A DNA stretch of 64,000 nucleotides from Aquimarina latercula DSM 2041 (GCF_000430645.1 NZ_AUMK01000011.1:1-64000), one strand, 5' to 3'; counted from the first letter of the stretch, positions 52,569 through 61,777 are shown. The notes: generated by a model not told the origin, from the letters alone. Translations and numbers: made by a program.

Positions 52569-53429
52569 ATGAAAGTCTTACCCTTTAAAATACCCAAATC
52601 TTCCACGGATACTTTAATTGTTCAAGAAGATAAGGAAATTGTCTTATATGATAAATTTCATCAGCACGAAGAAATACAAATTTCTATTATTATTTCTGGA
52701 GAAGGTAACTTAATTGTTGGTGATACCATTACTGATTACAAACCAAATGATATTTTGGTTTTTGGGAGTAATGTTCCGCATGTATTACAAAGTTCAGAAT
52801 CTGTTGAGAAATCTTATATGATTTCTCTCTTTTTTACTAAAGAATCCTTTGGTAAAATGTTTTTTGGCTTGCCAGAGTTTGAGGGTTTAAATCACTTTTT
52901 TAAAAGCTCTGTATATGGGATTAAAGTGCTTTCACAAAAACAAAAGCTAAAAAAACAGTTTCTCAAAATTTTAGGAAAAGAAGATAGACTAGATCGTTTT
53001 ATGGTTTTTCTGAAAATATTAAAACTTTTAAAAACGGTTAAAGTAGAAACAATATCTTCATTTATTTCTAAAAGAGCATATACAGATAATGAAGGAAAAA
53101 GAATGGCTACTGTTTTTCAAGTTGTAATGAATGAGTTTAACAGAGATTTTTCATTAAAAGAAGTGGCAAGCCTTGCTAATATGACACCAAATGCTTTTTG
53201 CCGATATTTTAAACAACGCACAAATAAAACATTTTTTCAATTTTTGATAGAGGTTCGAATTGAAAATGTCTGTAGACTTTTATCCAAAGGAACTGAAATT
53301 ACGATATCGGAAGCATCGTATAATAGTGGTTTTAAGAATCTATCTAATTTTAATAGAAAGTTTAAAGAAATAAAGGGAGTTACTCCGTCTACATACAAAA
53401 AGAGATTACACGATTCCCATTTTGTTTAG
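52569..53429 (+). CDS. AraC-family regulator, probably of the hydroxyproline operon
   Basis: 286 residues. The N-terminal cupin sensor domain (FHQHEEIQISIIISGEGNLIVGDTITDYKPNDILVFGSNVPHVLQSS) is followed by a C-terminal AraC double helix-turn-helix (FSLKEVASLANMTPNAFCRYFKQRTNKTFFQFLIEVRIENVCRLLSKGTEITISEASYNSGFKNLSNFNRKFKEIKGVTPSTYKK). Its divergent position next to the hydroxyproline genes suggests it activates them in response to a pathway metabolite, by analogy. Its 3' end overlaps the convergent MutS-like gene by 24 bp. Confidence 0.9.
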   Translation: MKVLPFKIPKSSTDTLIVQEDKEIVLYDKFHQHEEIQISIIISGEGNLIVGDTITDYKPNDILVFGSNVPHVLQSSESVEKSYMISLFFTKESFGKMFFGLPEFEGLNHFFKSSVYGIKVLSQKQKLKKQFLKILGKEDRLDRFMVFLKILKLLKTVKVETISSFISKRAYTDNEGKRMATVFQVVMNEFNRDFSLKEVASLANMTPNAFCRYFKQRTNKTFFQFLIEVRIENVCRLLSKGTEITISEASYNSGFKNLSNFNRKFKEIKGVTPSTYKKRLHDSHFV

Positions 53430-55175
53430 TAAAAAAGAAGCATTCATATTTTGACAAACACCATCTTTGAATTTATAATCAAAATATAACTCATCATTTA
53501 TGATTTGCGCATCAAAAAATCTGTTTTTCACCTTATCTAATTCTGTCGCGATTTCGCATAGACTTAAATCGTGTGTTGCTATTATTCCGGTAGCTTGAGC
53601 ATTGACTAGTTTTTCTACAAATTTTCGAGATCCAGCTGCTTTATCTTTACTATTTGTTCCTTTCAGAATTTCATCTAAAATAATAAAGTACTCATCGTCT
53701 TGTAGTGCATCCACAATTTTTTTAAGTTGTGTTAACTCAGAAAAGAAATAAGAAGCATCATCACTTAGAGAATCCGAGGTTCTCATACTAGTGATTAACT
53801 TAATAGGTCGATATACACAGGATTGAGCACAAACAGGTAATCCAATATTAGACATTACAATTTGTAACGCTACAGTTCTAAGAAATGTACTCTTACCTGC
53901 CATATTAGCTCCGGTTATGATAAAAAATTCCTCTTTGTTGATTATAATATCATTATCAACCCGTTTTGCTGTTTTTAGCATTGGGTGTCCAAGTTCTTTA
54001 GCGTTAATGATGGTACCTTCTTTAATTAATTCTGGATATGTATAACTAGGATTGTTAAAAGCAAAATTCCCTAATGAGTTATAGGCGTCAAAAAAGGCAA
54101 TAACCTCAAACCATTGATCTACTTTGTGATGATGCGTGGCAATCCATTTTTCTATACGATAGCATTGCATAATATCCCAGAGAAGAAGACCATTAGCAAA
54201 AACACCAAACATCATATTGTTTCTTTGGTCTAAAGCATTAAGAATACTTGCAAATTGTTTTAGTATGAGTGATGCCTTTTCTTTTTCGTTAATTACGTTC
54301 TGCTGTCTTTCCTGAAGCAAGGTTGAATCAAAACTGCTACTTTCAATTTTATCTACTAGTTTATAATATTGTTCGAAAGTATCTTTTACTTTATTTGCTT
54401 CATTGTATAAGCTATTGATTTTTTTTAGTTGAGATCCTGTTATTCCTAAACCAATAAAAAACCAAATTAAGAACATTTGGAAAGTAATAATTTCCAAGAA
54501 TAATAATACCAGTAACACTACAGAAATAGATGAAATAATAGTAGGAAGAACCTTCATTATTTTAGGAACAAATGGGACATAGTTTTGTAACCACTGTCGA
54601 ATTGTAGATACTGAAGCAGAAACATCAACAAGTGAGGCAATAGCACTAAATTCCTGTCGCCAAGTTGCTAGATTCCCCAAGTTTTTTATAGCTTCTTGTT
54701 TGTCATTGATGTTATTTATGTTATTACTTCTTAATAAATGTGCTAATTTGTTCTTTCCTGCTGCAGTGGCTGTTCTATTTGTATATTGAAAGAAAGATCT
54801 ATCTCCAAATAAATCAATATCATGGCTATATTTATGAGAAGGGTCTATGAATTCTTTTCCTTTAGATAATTTACTGTAATCTCCACCAAAAACATCAATT
54901 TCTAATGTGTTAAGATCGATTAACTTCTGTAGTTTATTTTTTGTGTAAGATAAATTGGTATGGCGATTAACCATTACAATAAAAAGAGCAATTCCTATTA
55001 CGATACTTCCAACAATAATCTGCGTATTTGGGTACCCAAAATAGATACCGGCTATGATACCTAAGAAGACAAAAAGTCTAATTGTACTAGAAAGAGTTAG
55101 TTGTTTTTTTACCTTTTTTAGAGATAGGCTATAAGTGTTTATTTGTGTGTTATAGAATTGTTGAGGATTATTCAT
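53406..55175 (-). CDS. MutS-family ATPase without mismatch-recognition domain
   Basis: 589 residues. Two N-terminal hydrophobic segments (LFVFLGIIAGIYFGY, IIVGSIVIGIALFIVMV) and a further pair near 210-245 suggest membrane association. The central part resembles the MutS core helices. The C-terminal ABC-type ATPase shows Walker A ITGANMAGKSTFLRT, the signature-like DSLSDDASYFFSELTQL and Walker B YFIILDEILKGTNSKDK. The N-terminal mismatch-binding domain is absent, as in the MutS-related DNA-mismatch-repair-like proteins common in Bacteroidetes. Its role is unknown; classical mismatch repair is unlikely. Confidence 0.85.
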   Translation of the reverse strand: MNNPQQFYNTQINTYSLSLKKVKKQLTLSSTIRLFVFLGIIAGIYFGYPNTQIIVGSIVIGIALFIVMVNRHTNLSYTKNKLQKLIDLNTLEIDVFGGDYSKLSKGKEFIDPSHKYSHDIDLFGDRSFFQYTNRTATAAGKNKLAHLLRSNNINNINDKQEAIKNLGNLATWRQEFSAIASLVDVSASVSTIRQWLQNYVPFVPKIMKVLPTIISSISVVLLVLLFLEIITFQMFLIWFFIGLGITGSQLKKINSLYNEANKVKDTFEQYYKLVDKIESSSFDSTLLQERQQNVINEKEKASLILKQFASILNALDQRNNMMFGVFANGLLLWDIMQCYRIEKWIATHHHKVDQWFEVIAFFDAYNSLGNFAFNNPSYTYPELIKEGTIINAKELGHPMLKTAKRVDNDIIINKEEFFIITGANMAGKSTFLRTVALQIVMSNIGLPVCAQSCVYRPIKLITSMRTSDSLSDDASYFFSELTQLKKIVDALQDDEYFIILDEILKGTNSKDKAAGSRKFVEKLVNAQATGIIATHDLSLCEIATELDKVKNRFFDAQIINDELYFDYKFKDGVCQNMNASFLLNKMGIV

Positions 55176-55247
55176 TGTATGTTATAGAAATAGAGATATT
55201 GATAAAAAAATGAGTGTTTTTTATCGTACTCTATTTTAGTTTTAATA

Positions 55248-55604
55248 TTAAAGATTTTCTAATTCTTGCTTTACTTTTTTTGTTAAACCACTTACTACTA
55301 ACGCATAAGAGTGATCTATTAATTCGCATAACATATTAGTAGCTAAACTGCCAGAAAAGTTAACAGTATTCCAATGTTTTTTACTCATATGGTATCCCGG
55401 TTCGATTTCTGAGTGATATTCTCTTAGTTCAATAGCTTTATCAGGATCACATTTTAGATTTACACTAAAAGGATGTCTTTCTAATCCAGTTAGCGCAAAC
55501 ATTTTTCCCATTACCTTAAAAACTAAAGTAGTTTTATCAAATGGAAACTCTTCGGTTACTCCCTTCTTTGACAAACAATAATCTCTAAACCCTTCTATAT
55601 TCAT
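55248..55604 (-). CDS. MmcQ/YjbR family protein
   Basis: 118 residues. The YjbR fold is recognisable from FRDYCLSKKGVTEEFPFDKTTLVFKVMGKMFAL and LREYHSEIEPGYHMSKKHWNTVNFSG. These are small DNA-binding-like proteins of unknown function. It overlaps the upstream GNAT gene by 4 bp, so the two are co-translated. Confidence 0.88.
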   Translation of the reverse strand: MNIEGFRDYCLSKKGVTEEFPFDKTTLVFKVMGKMFALTGLERHPFSVNLKCDPDKAIELREYHSEIEPGYHMSKKHWNTVNFSGSLATNMLCELIDHSYALVVSGLTKKVKQELENL

Positions 55605-56020
55605 CGTGTAATATTGTTATCTATCATTTTACCCATAACCAGATCTGGATTGGGTAATGAATCAAACCCAAATTGCTTATATAATCCGTGAGCATCTGCT
55701 GTAGCTAGCATCCAGCGATGAACTTTTTGTAAGTCAGGATATTCCATAATTGTTTTGATTAGTATTTTCGAATACCCATTTCCTCTATGTTTTTCGATTA
55801 TAAAAACATCCATTAGATATCCAAATACGGTATAATCAGTGAGCACTCTTGCAAAACCAATTTGCTCGTCGTTTATATAAACGCCAAAATTAAGACAATG
55901 TTCTATACTAGTTATTACTTCTTGTTTTGTTCTTCCTTTTGCCCAATAAGTATTGGTAAGAAATTGATGAATAAAATCAATGTCTAATTTTGATTTTTCT
56001 GTAGAGATAATAAGCTCCAT
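55601..56020 (-). CDS. GNAT-family N-acetyltransferase
   Basis: 139 residues. The acetyl-CoA-binding core is visible: GFARVLTDYTVFGYLMDVFIIEKHRGNGYSKILIKTIM (beta4 plus the R/QxxGxG/A-type loop as HRGNGYS), then MLATADAHGLYKQFGFDSL. The substrate cannot be read. It lies between the DUF4230 and YjbR genes in a five-gene minus-strand run with tiny gaps or overlaps. Confidence 0.88.
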   Translation of the reverse strand: MELIISTEKSKLDIDFIHQFLTNTYWAKGRTKQEVITSIEHCLNFGVYINDEQIGFARVLTDYTVFGYLMDVFIIEKHRGNGYSKILIKTIMEYPDLQKVHRWMLATADAHGLYKQFGFDSLPNPDLVMGKMIDNNITR

Positions 56021-56025
56021 CTTTT

Positions 56026-56640
56026 TTAGTTTAGGAGTTTTTGATCAGCATCATTATTGAGTTCTAAGGCAGAGTAGTCTAATGTCCATCCTATAGATTC
56101 TGCAACAGTTTCCATAAGTGAGATAACGGTAAGTAGTTCTTTTCCTGCAGATTCTATTAATCCACTTTCTGGGATTTTATCAATAATAAACTGTTTAGCT
56201 TCTTGATTTATATCTGTTAGGTCATTAGATGTCATAGGATTTAACCAACCTTCTTTTTTGTCATAATACTTAAAATCAGTTTCTATCGTAAGAAGTTTTG
56301 GTTTAGGGAACTGTGTTAGTATGATCTGTTTGTTTTTAGTATCACTCTCCATTTTTATTTTAGAAAGGTCAAAACCCACATGTGCTTTTGCATCAATTAG
56401 AATTAAAGCTTTTTTCTTTCCTCTAATGGTTTTAAAGAATTTTTCTTTTACACTTTCGTAGTGATAGATTTCTGCAAAATCACCTTCTACAGTAACAAGC
56501 TTACAAACACTTCTGATTTTTTCCATTAAGATAGTAGATTGTGTTTGTATGCCGGCTCTTTTTTTTACGATATTAAATCTGGCAAAAATAAAATATGCCA
56601 AAACAGAACCTATTAACAATCCAATAAATAATAATTCCAT
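56026..56640 (-). CDS. DUF4230 membrane-anchored protein
   Basis: 204 residues. One N-terminal membrane span (LLFIGLLIGSVLAYFIFARFNIV), then an extracytoplasmic domain with the DUF4230 features VCKLVTVEGDFAEIYHYESV and KKALILIDAKAHVGFDLSKI. The function of the family is unknown. It starts 1 bp after the DUF4260 gene. Confidence 0.82.
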   Translation of the reverse strand: MELLFIGLLIGSVLAYFIFARFNIVKKRAGIQTQSTILMEKIRSVCKLVTVEGDFAEIYHYESVKEKFFKTIRGKKKALILIDAKAHVGFDLSKIKMESDTKNKQIILTQFPKPKLLTIETDFKYYDKKEGWLNPMTSNDLTDINQEAKQFIIDKIPESGLIESAGKELLTVISLMETVAESIGWTLDYSALELNNDADQKLLN

Positions 56641-56641
56641 A

Positions 56642-56998
56642 CTAATTCTTTTTACCTATCTCACCAAGGTGTGTAAATTTAAAACCTTTTTCATATTTAA
56701 GACCATATCCTAGAATTCTGTCGAAACAAGCATGCGAAAATAAAATAATTCCACAGAGTTGTACAAATTCGTTTGAATAGTATATTCCAACGAGGTAAAT
56801 CAAAATAGCGAGGCCCTTGTGATGAAATAGATTATATGAAAAGGCGCCTATTTTATTATTAATCGCATATCCTAGCATTCCAATATCTGGAATCAAAAAT
56901 AAAGCCAAGAATAACCACCAAGAAAAGGATAATAGGCTAAATAGATAAATTCCTAGCCCAAGCATAGCTAGCTCTTCTAACTGTAAAGTCGATTTCAT
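56642..56998 (-). CDS. DUF4260 membrane protein
   Basis: 118 residues with about four short hydrophobic spans (LFSLLSFSWWLFLALFLIPDIGML, GLAILIYLVGIYYSN, FVQLCGIILFSHACFDRILGYGLKY). The PDIGMLGY and HACFDRILGYGLKY motifs match DUF4260. Function unknown. It overlaps the cyclase gene by 4 bp. Confidence 0.82.
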   Translation of the reverse strand: MKSTLQLEELAMLGLGIYLFSLLSFSWWLFLALFLIPDIGMLGYAINNKIGAFSYNLFHHKGLAILIYLVGIYYSNEFVQLCGIILFSHACFDRILGYGLKYEKGFKFTHLGEIGKKN

Positions 56999-57747
56999 GA
57001 GGATTCTAATATTTTATACAAAATTGGTTTACTAGGAGAAGCATCGTTTTCAAAAGAGGCAATCTGAAGGTTTAACATATAATCTCCATCTTTAATAACA
57101 TTTTTCACAAATACCATTTCGGTAATGGTAGCATCAAATATTGTTCCTTTTGGATAGTTCCAAAAAGCTTTATGAGCTAATAATTTGCCATCATCTTTTT
57201 CTTTATCCACAGACGGTACATCGATTAAAAGGTGTTTTATTCCTAGTTCTCGGATATATATTGCTGCATCTTCTGATAAATAGGGCCAATTAGTATGAGA
57301 ATGTTGTTTGCTAATTTTTTCATCCGAATTAGGAAGCGTTCTGATAACTAGAGCTTCCGTATTATAATGAATTAATTCTTGCAGCAGACTTTTCGTAATC
57401 ACAGAATCTTCACCTTTTTTTTCTGGATTTATACTAATAAGTTCTGCGGTAAAAAAGAATTGTTTTAAGGTGTCATTGATACTATAGAACTCTGTTGTTA
57501 TATGGCCAACACATTCGGTGTGCGTTCCGTGTCCGTGTGGGTTAAAATGGATATTATTAAAATTTGTAGAAGCACCTTCAGAAACTTTACCAATCCAATC
57601 TCCATCAGTAACGGGCTCAATTTTTGGAGCGGTTATATACCAGGCGTTTACATTATCAGAGGTTCCTCTTAATGTAATTGAAATATCTAGAGGTTTAGAT
57701 AGATCTATTTTGTAAAAGCGTTTTTTATCTTGTATAGTAGTAATCAT
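56995..57747 (-). CDS. Cyclase family protein (kynurenine-formamidase-like)
   Basis: 250 residues. The metal-binding motif reads NPHGHGTHTECVGH, corresponding to the HxGTHxD/ExxxH signature of the cyclase/KynB superfamily. The N-terminal PLDISITLRGTSDNVNAWY and the C-terminal FDATITEMVFVKN fit the fold. The exact reaction (formamide hydrolysis or another lactone/cyclase activity) is not readable. It is the first gene of the small minus-strand operon leading to the YjbR gene. Confidence 0.85.
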   Translation of the reverse strand: MITTIQDKKRFYKIDLSKPLDISITLRGTSDNVNAWYITAPKIEPVTDGDWIGKVSEGASTNFNNIHFNPHGHGTHTECVGHITTEFYSINDTLKQFFFTAELISINPEKKGEDSVITKSLLQELIHYNTEALVIRTLPNSDEKISKQHSHTNWPYLSEDAAIYIRELGIKHLLIDVPSVDKEKDDGKLLAHKAFWNYPKGTIFDATITEMVFVKNVIKDGDYMLNLQIASFENDASPSKPILYKILESS

Positions 57748-57787
57748 GAGGTTGTACTTATGCTAGTTTTTATATTTAAGAAACTAG

Positions 57788-58924
57788 TTACCCTAAATTT
57801 AACAAGAAAAGATCACTTGCAATCCCATCACTTAAAAACTTTCCTTTTTTAGTAACAATTAATATATCCTCATCAAGAAACAAGAGATGTTCATCTAGAT
57901 GTTTTTGAGCCTGTTTTAGTAGATATTCTTTATATGTAAGTCCAAAATCGTCTTCAACTTTTTTTAGCGAAACTCCCCAAATAGTTCTTAATCCTGTCAT
58001 TACGTATTCATTGTATTTGTCAGTAGTGGTAAGTTCTTCAATTTCTTTTGGGAGTTTGTTTTCCTGTAGCGATTTGATATATTTTATATTGTTTTTAATA
58101 TTCCAGCTACGTTCTTTGCCATTATATGAATGTGCAGAAGGACCAATTCCTAGATAATGTTTGCCTTGCCAATATGCAGTATTGTTTTTACTAAAATATC
58201 CAGGTTTTCCAAAATTAGAAAATTCATAATATTCAAAACCTTCTTTTTCCATGGTATCTACTAAAATATCGAAATGTTGTTGTGCTAGTTCATCTTTTAC
58301 TGGAGCAATGACTCCTTTTTCGATAAATGAAGATAGTGCTGTATTTGGTTCTACAGTTAATGCATAGCTTGATATGTGAGGAATATTAGTATCTAAGGCT
58401 ATTTTTAAGTTTTCTTGCCATCGCTCTGAAGACATTCCTGGAATACCATAAATCAGATCAATTGAGATATTATCGAAATATTTACTTGCTATCGATAAAC
58501 AAGTCTTAGCTTCATTGTCATTATGAGCTCGGTTCATAAGTTTTAAATCTTCATCAAAAAATGATTGAATACCAATACTAAGACGATTGACCTCTGTAGA
58601 AGCTAATGATTTTATGTATGTTTCGGTAAGGTCATCAGGATTTGCTTCTATGGTAATTTCTACATCATCAGAAACAAGGTAATTCTCGTAAATTGTATCA
58701 ATAATAAATTTTAATGCTGAAACAGATAATATACTTGGAGTTCCACCTCCAAAATATATTGTTTCTATAACTTCGTGATCATCAATTTCTGATCTTCGTA
58801 ATTTAATTTCATTACATAACGCAAAAACCATTTGATCTCTCTTTTTACCAGAGGTAGAGAAATGGAAATCACAATAGTGACATGCTTGTTTGCAAAATGG
58901 AATATGTATGTAAATACCGCTGAT
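57788..58924 (-). CDS. hemW: HemW-like radical SAM protein with an apparent ATC start codon
   Basis: About 378 residues. The first ATG (58831) is too late: it would remove the iron-sulfur site. Reading upstream in frame gives ISGIYIHIPFCKQACHYCDFH, containing the radical-SAM CxxxCxxC cluster. A stop TAA lies in frame just before it, with no ATG, GTG or TTG between. Aligned to the common HemW start M(A/S)GIYIHIPFC, the initiator position is an ATC codon at 58924-58922. Other signatures are present: YFGGGTPSIL, SIGIQSFFDEDLKLMNR, SIDLIYGIPGM and the HemN C-terminal domain. HemW is a heme chaperone rather than coproporphyrinogen oxidase. Confidence 0.88.
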   Translation of the reverse strand: MSGIYIHIPFCKQACHYCDFHFSTSGKKRDQMVFALCNEIKLRRSEIDDHEVIETIYFGGGTPSILSVSALKFIIDTIYENYLVSDDVEITIEANPDDLTETYIKSLASTEVNRLSIGIQSFFDEDLKLMNRAHNDNEAKTCLSIASKYFDNISIDLIYGIPGMSSERWQENLKIALDTNIPHISSYALTVEPNTALSSFIEKGVIAPVKDELAQQHFDILVDTMEKEGFEYYEFSNFGKPGYFSKNNTAYWQGKHYLGIGPSAHSYNGKERSWNIKNNIKYIKSLQENKLPKEIEELTTTDKYNEYVMTGLRTIWGVSLKKVEDDFGLTYKEYLLKQAQKHLDEHLLFLDEDILIVTKKGKFLSDGIASDLFLLNLG

Positions 58925-58990
58925 GACTTTAAGTTTTTAGAGTTATAATTGAGTGAGTTAAATCGGATATTATTTTTTTTTGAATTATTA

Positions 58991-59548
58991 TTATTTCTTC
59001 ACTCGTTTTTCGTTTTGTTTTACAAATGCTGCCCAACCAGTATAGCTTTTACCTACAATATCGGCTCGGCCCATATTATAAAAATGACAAACAGCGGCTG
59101 CTAATCCATCTGTAGAATCTAGGTTTTTAGGAAGCGTTTTGATCTTTAAAAGACTTTGAAGCATTTTGGCGACTTGTTCTTTACTAGCATTACCATTACC
59201 TGTAATTGCCATTTTTATTTTTTTTGGAGAGTATTCTGTGATAGGCACTTCTCTACTTAATCCAGCCGCCATAGCAACTCCTTGTGCACGACCTAATTTA
59301 AGCATAGATTGTACGTTTTTACCAAAGAATGGAGCTTCAATAGCTATTTCATCTGGGTGATATGTTTCTATGAGTTCTATTGTACGTTCAAAGATAAGTT
59401 TTAACTTCACGTAGTGATCATCGTATTTGCTAAGTTGTAACTCATTAAGCTGTAAGAAAGACATCTTTTTTTTAACAACTTTAATCAAACCAAATCCCAT
59501 GATGGTAGTTCCAGGATCAATACCCAATATTATTTTTTCACTTTCCAA
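58991..59548 (-). CDS. ruvC: Holliday junction resolvase RuvC, TTG start
   Basis: 185 residues. Catalytic acidic residues are visible: Asp in ILGIDPGTTIMGFG, Glu in AIEAPFFGKNVQSMLKLGRAQG, and the C-terminal Asp in STDGLAAAVCHFYN. RuvC cuts Holliday junctions in the RuvABC pathway. The first residue comes from TTG at 59548; a stop lies three codons before and no ATG occurs before the catalytic Asp, so TTG is the start. It lies upstream of hemW on the same strand, with 66 bp between the ruvC stop and the proposed hemW start. Confidence 0.95.
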   Translation of the reverse strand: MESEKIILGIDPGTTIMGFGLIKVVKKKMSFLQLNELQLSKYDDHYVKLKLIFERTIELIETYHPDEIAIEAPFFGKNVQSMLKLGRAQGVAMAAGLSREVPITEYSPKKIKMAITGNGNASKEQVAKMLQSLLKIKTLPKNLDSTDGLAAAVCHFYNMGRADIVGKSYTGWAAFVKQNEKRVKK

Positions 59549-59584
59549 TAGCTTTCAATTTATACAAAACTAAGGAATGTAAGT

Positions 59585-60064
59585 TTAATTAATACTAATT
59601 ACTAATGGAAGTTTATATCTTGTATTTACAGGAGTACTTCTTGTATGGGCAGGTTCTACATTGGGAAGGTTATCAATACTTTCTTCTAAGATATCTTTGA
59701 AATCTGGAATCTGAGAAGTTATAATATCTGGAACTAAAAAATCTTCAAGAACAATATCTCCATCTTTAGTAATTAGTAAAGGAACCCAGATAGTATCGTT
59801 AATAGGTTCTTTTACTGTAATCGTTTGATCTTGGAGATAGTTTCCTATTTGTTCATTTATAGTGTTATGGAAACAACGTTCTATTTCTTCTTCAGAAACA
59901 TGTTTGCAGGCCTCAAATAAAGGAGGTTCATCAACCTGATTTTTGTCAATTTCATTCCATTTTTCCTTCAAAACTTGTTTTTGATTCTCTTTTTTGAGAA
60001 CTAAATTGTCGCAAGAAAAAAGTGTGAAAACTAAAATAGATATATAATAAACCCTCTTAATCAT
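59585..60064 (-). CDS. Lipoprotein with TonB-C-like region
   Basis: 159 residues. MIKRVYYISILVFTLFSC is a type II signal peptide with the lipobox Cys at 18. The C-terminal ~80 residues (NDTIWVPLLITKDGDIVLEDFLVPDIITSQIPDFKDILEESIDNLPNVEPAHTRSTPVNTRYKLPLVISIN) resemble the TonB C-terminal fold often found in Bacteroidetes lipoproteins, with the F(x)V.KDG-like strand and a final P(L/I)V strand. A function is not assignable. It is the last gene of the minus-strand cluster with TPR, BlaI and M56 genes. Confidence 0.6.
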   Translation of the reverse strand: MIKRVYYISILVFTLFSCDNLVLKKENQKQVLKEKWNEIDKNQVDEPPLFEACKHVSEEEIERCFHNTINEQIGNYLQDQTITVKEPINDTIWVPLLITKDGDIVLEDFLVPDIITSQIPDFKDILEESIDNLPNVEPAHTRSTPVNTRYKLPLVISIN

Positions 60065-60186
60065 TCATTAATTTTAATAACTGTAAAATACTTGGAGAGT
60101 ATTTCTGTGGGCATAAAATTAAAGTTTTTTTTTAGAAGGTCAATATCAATGTGATAAGAATACTCTTTTTACTTTTGTAAATAAAT

Positions 60187-61386
60187 TTATTTTTTTTCAA
60201 TATTTTTTTTAGTTTTCTCGATTTCTTGTTCGAGTTGTCTAATCCTTTTATTGACAGTTTGTTTAAGAAAGTTTATGAATGTATTGTCTTCGTTACTTGC
60301 TTCTAGTTTTTTTAAACAATCAGTATAATACTTTAGCTTTACTTTAGGATCCTTATAATAGGCATCGGCAAAAGTTGCCAGTTGGTATTGTGCATTGTGA
60401 TAATTTGGATTTTCTTTAATTGCCAATTTCATATGTTTAATGGCATTTTCCCATTCTTCTCTATGCCTATAGGTCATGGCAATATTATATAGATCTTCAT
60501 CTATAGGAACATCTTTAAGTTCTAATGCCATTTTAAAGCTAGTTAGTGCTTCATCATACTTTTTGATAGAAGTATAGGCTTGAGCTAATCGAGTATACCT
60601 TAAAGGGACTTGATTATTAAATGTTAAGGCCTGTAGATATTGTTCAATAGCTTTTTTGTATTCATAATCCTTATGATAACATAAGGCTAGGGAAGCGTGA
60701 ACAAATTCATTATTATGATTTAATTCGATAAGTTTTTCGAAATATGGTATAGCTTCTGAGTAGTATTTTCTTAAAAGATAGTTTTGTGCAATTACATTAA
60801 TTAACTCTGGGTTTTCTTGATAAGATGCTAGTCCTTTATTGGCAATATCTTCTACTTTGATGTATTTTCGTTTTTTAAGATAATGTTTTGCAACTTCAAA
60901 ACAACTTTTCTGATGCGTACTATCTAGTCTAAAGGCTTCTTCAAAATATGTTATTGCAGTAGTATCTTTCAATTTTTTCTTGGCGAGTCCTAAACGATAT
61001 TGGAAATTTGGATTATCATTATGTTTAGCAACCAAGTCTGAGTATACACTATCTGCTTTTTTAAATTGATTAGTAGACATCAGTAATTTAGCATATTCTA
61101 ATTTTGCCGAAAGTAATTCTGTGTTCATTAGAATTACTTTTTCATAATAATTTAAGGCATCCTTATAAGTACCTTTTGCTTTATGAGCTTTAGCTATTTT
61201 TAGAAGTATATAGTCATCCTTCGGAACGATTGTTTTATAGCTTTTTATTGCTTCAGAAAAGTTGCCAATTGTATAAAGACTATCTGCAATTTTTAGTTGA
61301 GAGTCTTGAGCCTCAACTTTTATAAAAGTCAAGGCTATTAAAATGTAAAAAAAATATTTTATACTTTTATGAATTACTACTATCAT
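60187..61386 (-). CDS. Exported TPR-repeat protein
   Basis: 399 residues. An N-terminal signal peptide (SIKYFFYILIALTFIKVEAQ) is followed by about nine tetratricopeptide repeats across most of the length (for example GNFSEAIKSYKTI, GTYKDALNYYEKVILMNTE, KKYDEALTSFKMALELKD). It ends in a basic coiled coil (KRIRQLEQEIEKTKKNIEKK). TPRs mediate protein-protein contact; the partner is unknown. The start overlaps the end of the BlaI gene by 20 bp, so the two are probably expressed together. Confidence 0.85.
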   Translation of the reverse strand: MIVVIHKSIKYFFYILIALTFIKVEAQDSQLKIADSLYTIGNFSEAIKSYKTIVPKDDYILLKIAKAHKAKGTYKDALNYYEKVILMNTELLSAKLEYAKLLMSTNQFKKADSVYSDLVAKHNDNPNFQYRLGLAKKKLKDTTAITYFEEAFRLDSTHQKSCFEVAKHYLKKRKYIKVEDIANKGLASYQENPELINVIAQNYLLRKYYSEAIPYFEKLIELNHNNEFVHASLALCYHKDYEYKKAIEQYLQALTFNNQVPLRYTRLAQAYTSIKKYDEALTSFKMALELKDVPIDEDLYNIAMTYRHREEWENAIKHMKLAIKENPNYHNAQYQLATFADAYYKDPKVKLKYYTDCLKKLEASNEDNTFINFLKQTVNKRIRQLEQEIEKTKKNIEKK

Positions 61387-61738
61387 CTTTATTAATTTCC
61401 TGAAGTATAGTTTCTAGATCTTTCATGTTCATATCATTTTTCTTTACAAAAAATGACACCATATTTCTAAAAGATCCATTGAAGTAATTGTTCATTAATT
61501 TATTTAATGATTGGTTACTATACTCCTCCTTTTTTACCAACGGAAAGTAGACATATCCTTTCCCTTCTTTACGATGAGAAACAAACTCTTTGTTTTCTAG
61601 AATTCTAATTATTGTAGAGATTGTATTATATGCTGGTTTAGGCTCTGACATCTGTTCGATAATAGCAGCGACATTTCCTTCATTAAGTTGCCATAAAAGC
61701 TGCATTACTTCTTCTTCTGCTTTGGTGAGTTGTTTCAT
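61367..61738 (-). CDS. BlaI/MecI/CopY-family transcriptional repressor
   Basis: 123 residues. Winged-helix domain LTKAEEEVMQLLWQLNEGNVAAIIEQMSEPKPAYNTISTIIRILENKEFVSHRKEGKGYVYFPLVKKEEY, then C-terminal dimerisation helices. It lies 39 bp downstream of an M56 gene on the same strand (gene order reversed relative to the pair at 43591) and overlaps the TPR gene. I did not find a clear TACA/TGTA palindrome in the short gap upstream. The operator may lie before the whole operon, outside or at the edge of the window. Confidence 0.92.
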   Translation of the reverse strand: MKQLTKAEEEVMQLLWQLNEGNVAAIIEQMSEPKPAYNTISTIIRILENKEFVSHRKEGKGYVYFPLVKKEEYSNQSLNKLMNNYFNGSFRNMVSFFVKKNDMNMKDLETILQEINKDDSSNS

Positions 61739-61777
61739 TTGTTTGACTCTATGTATTTATTTTTTACGTTTAGTTTA

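Noticed and set aside
53406-55175. Mismatch repair mutS
   Set aside because: Lacks the N-terminal mismatch-recognition domain and has hydrophobic N-terminal segments; only the MutS-type core and ATPase are present.
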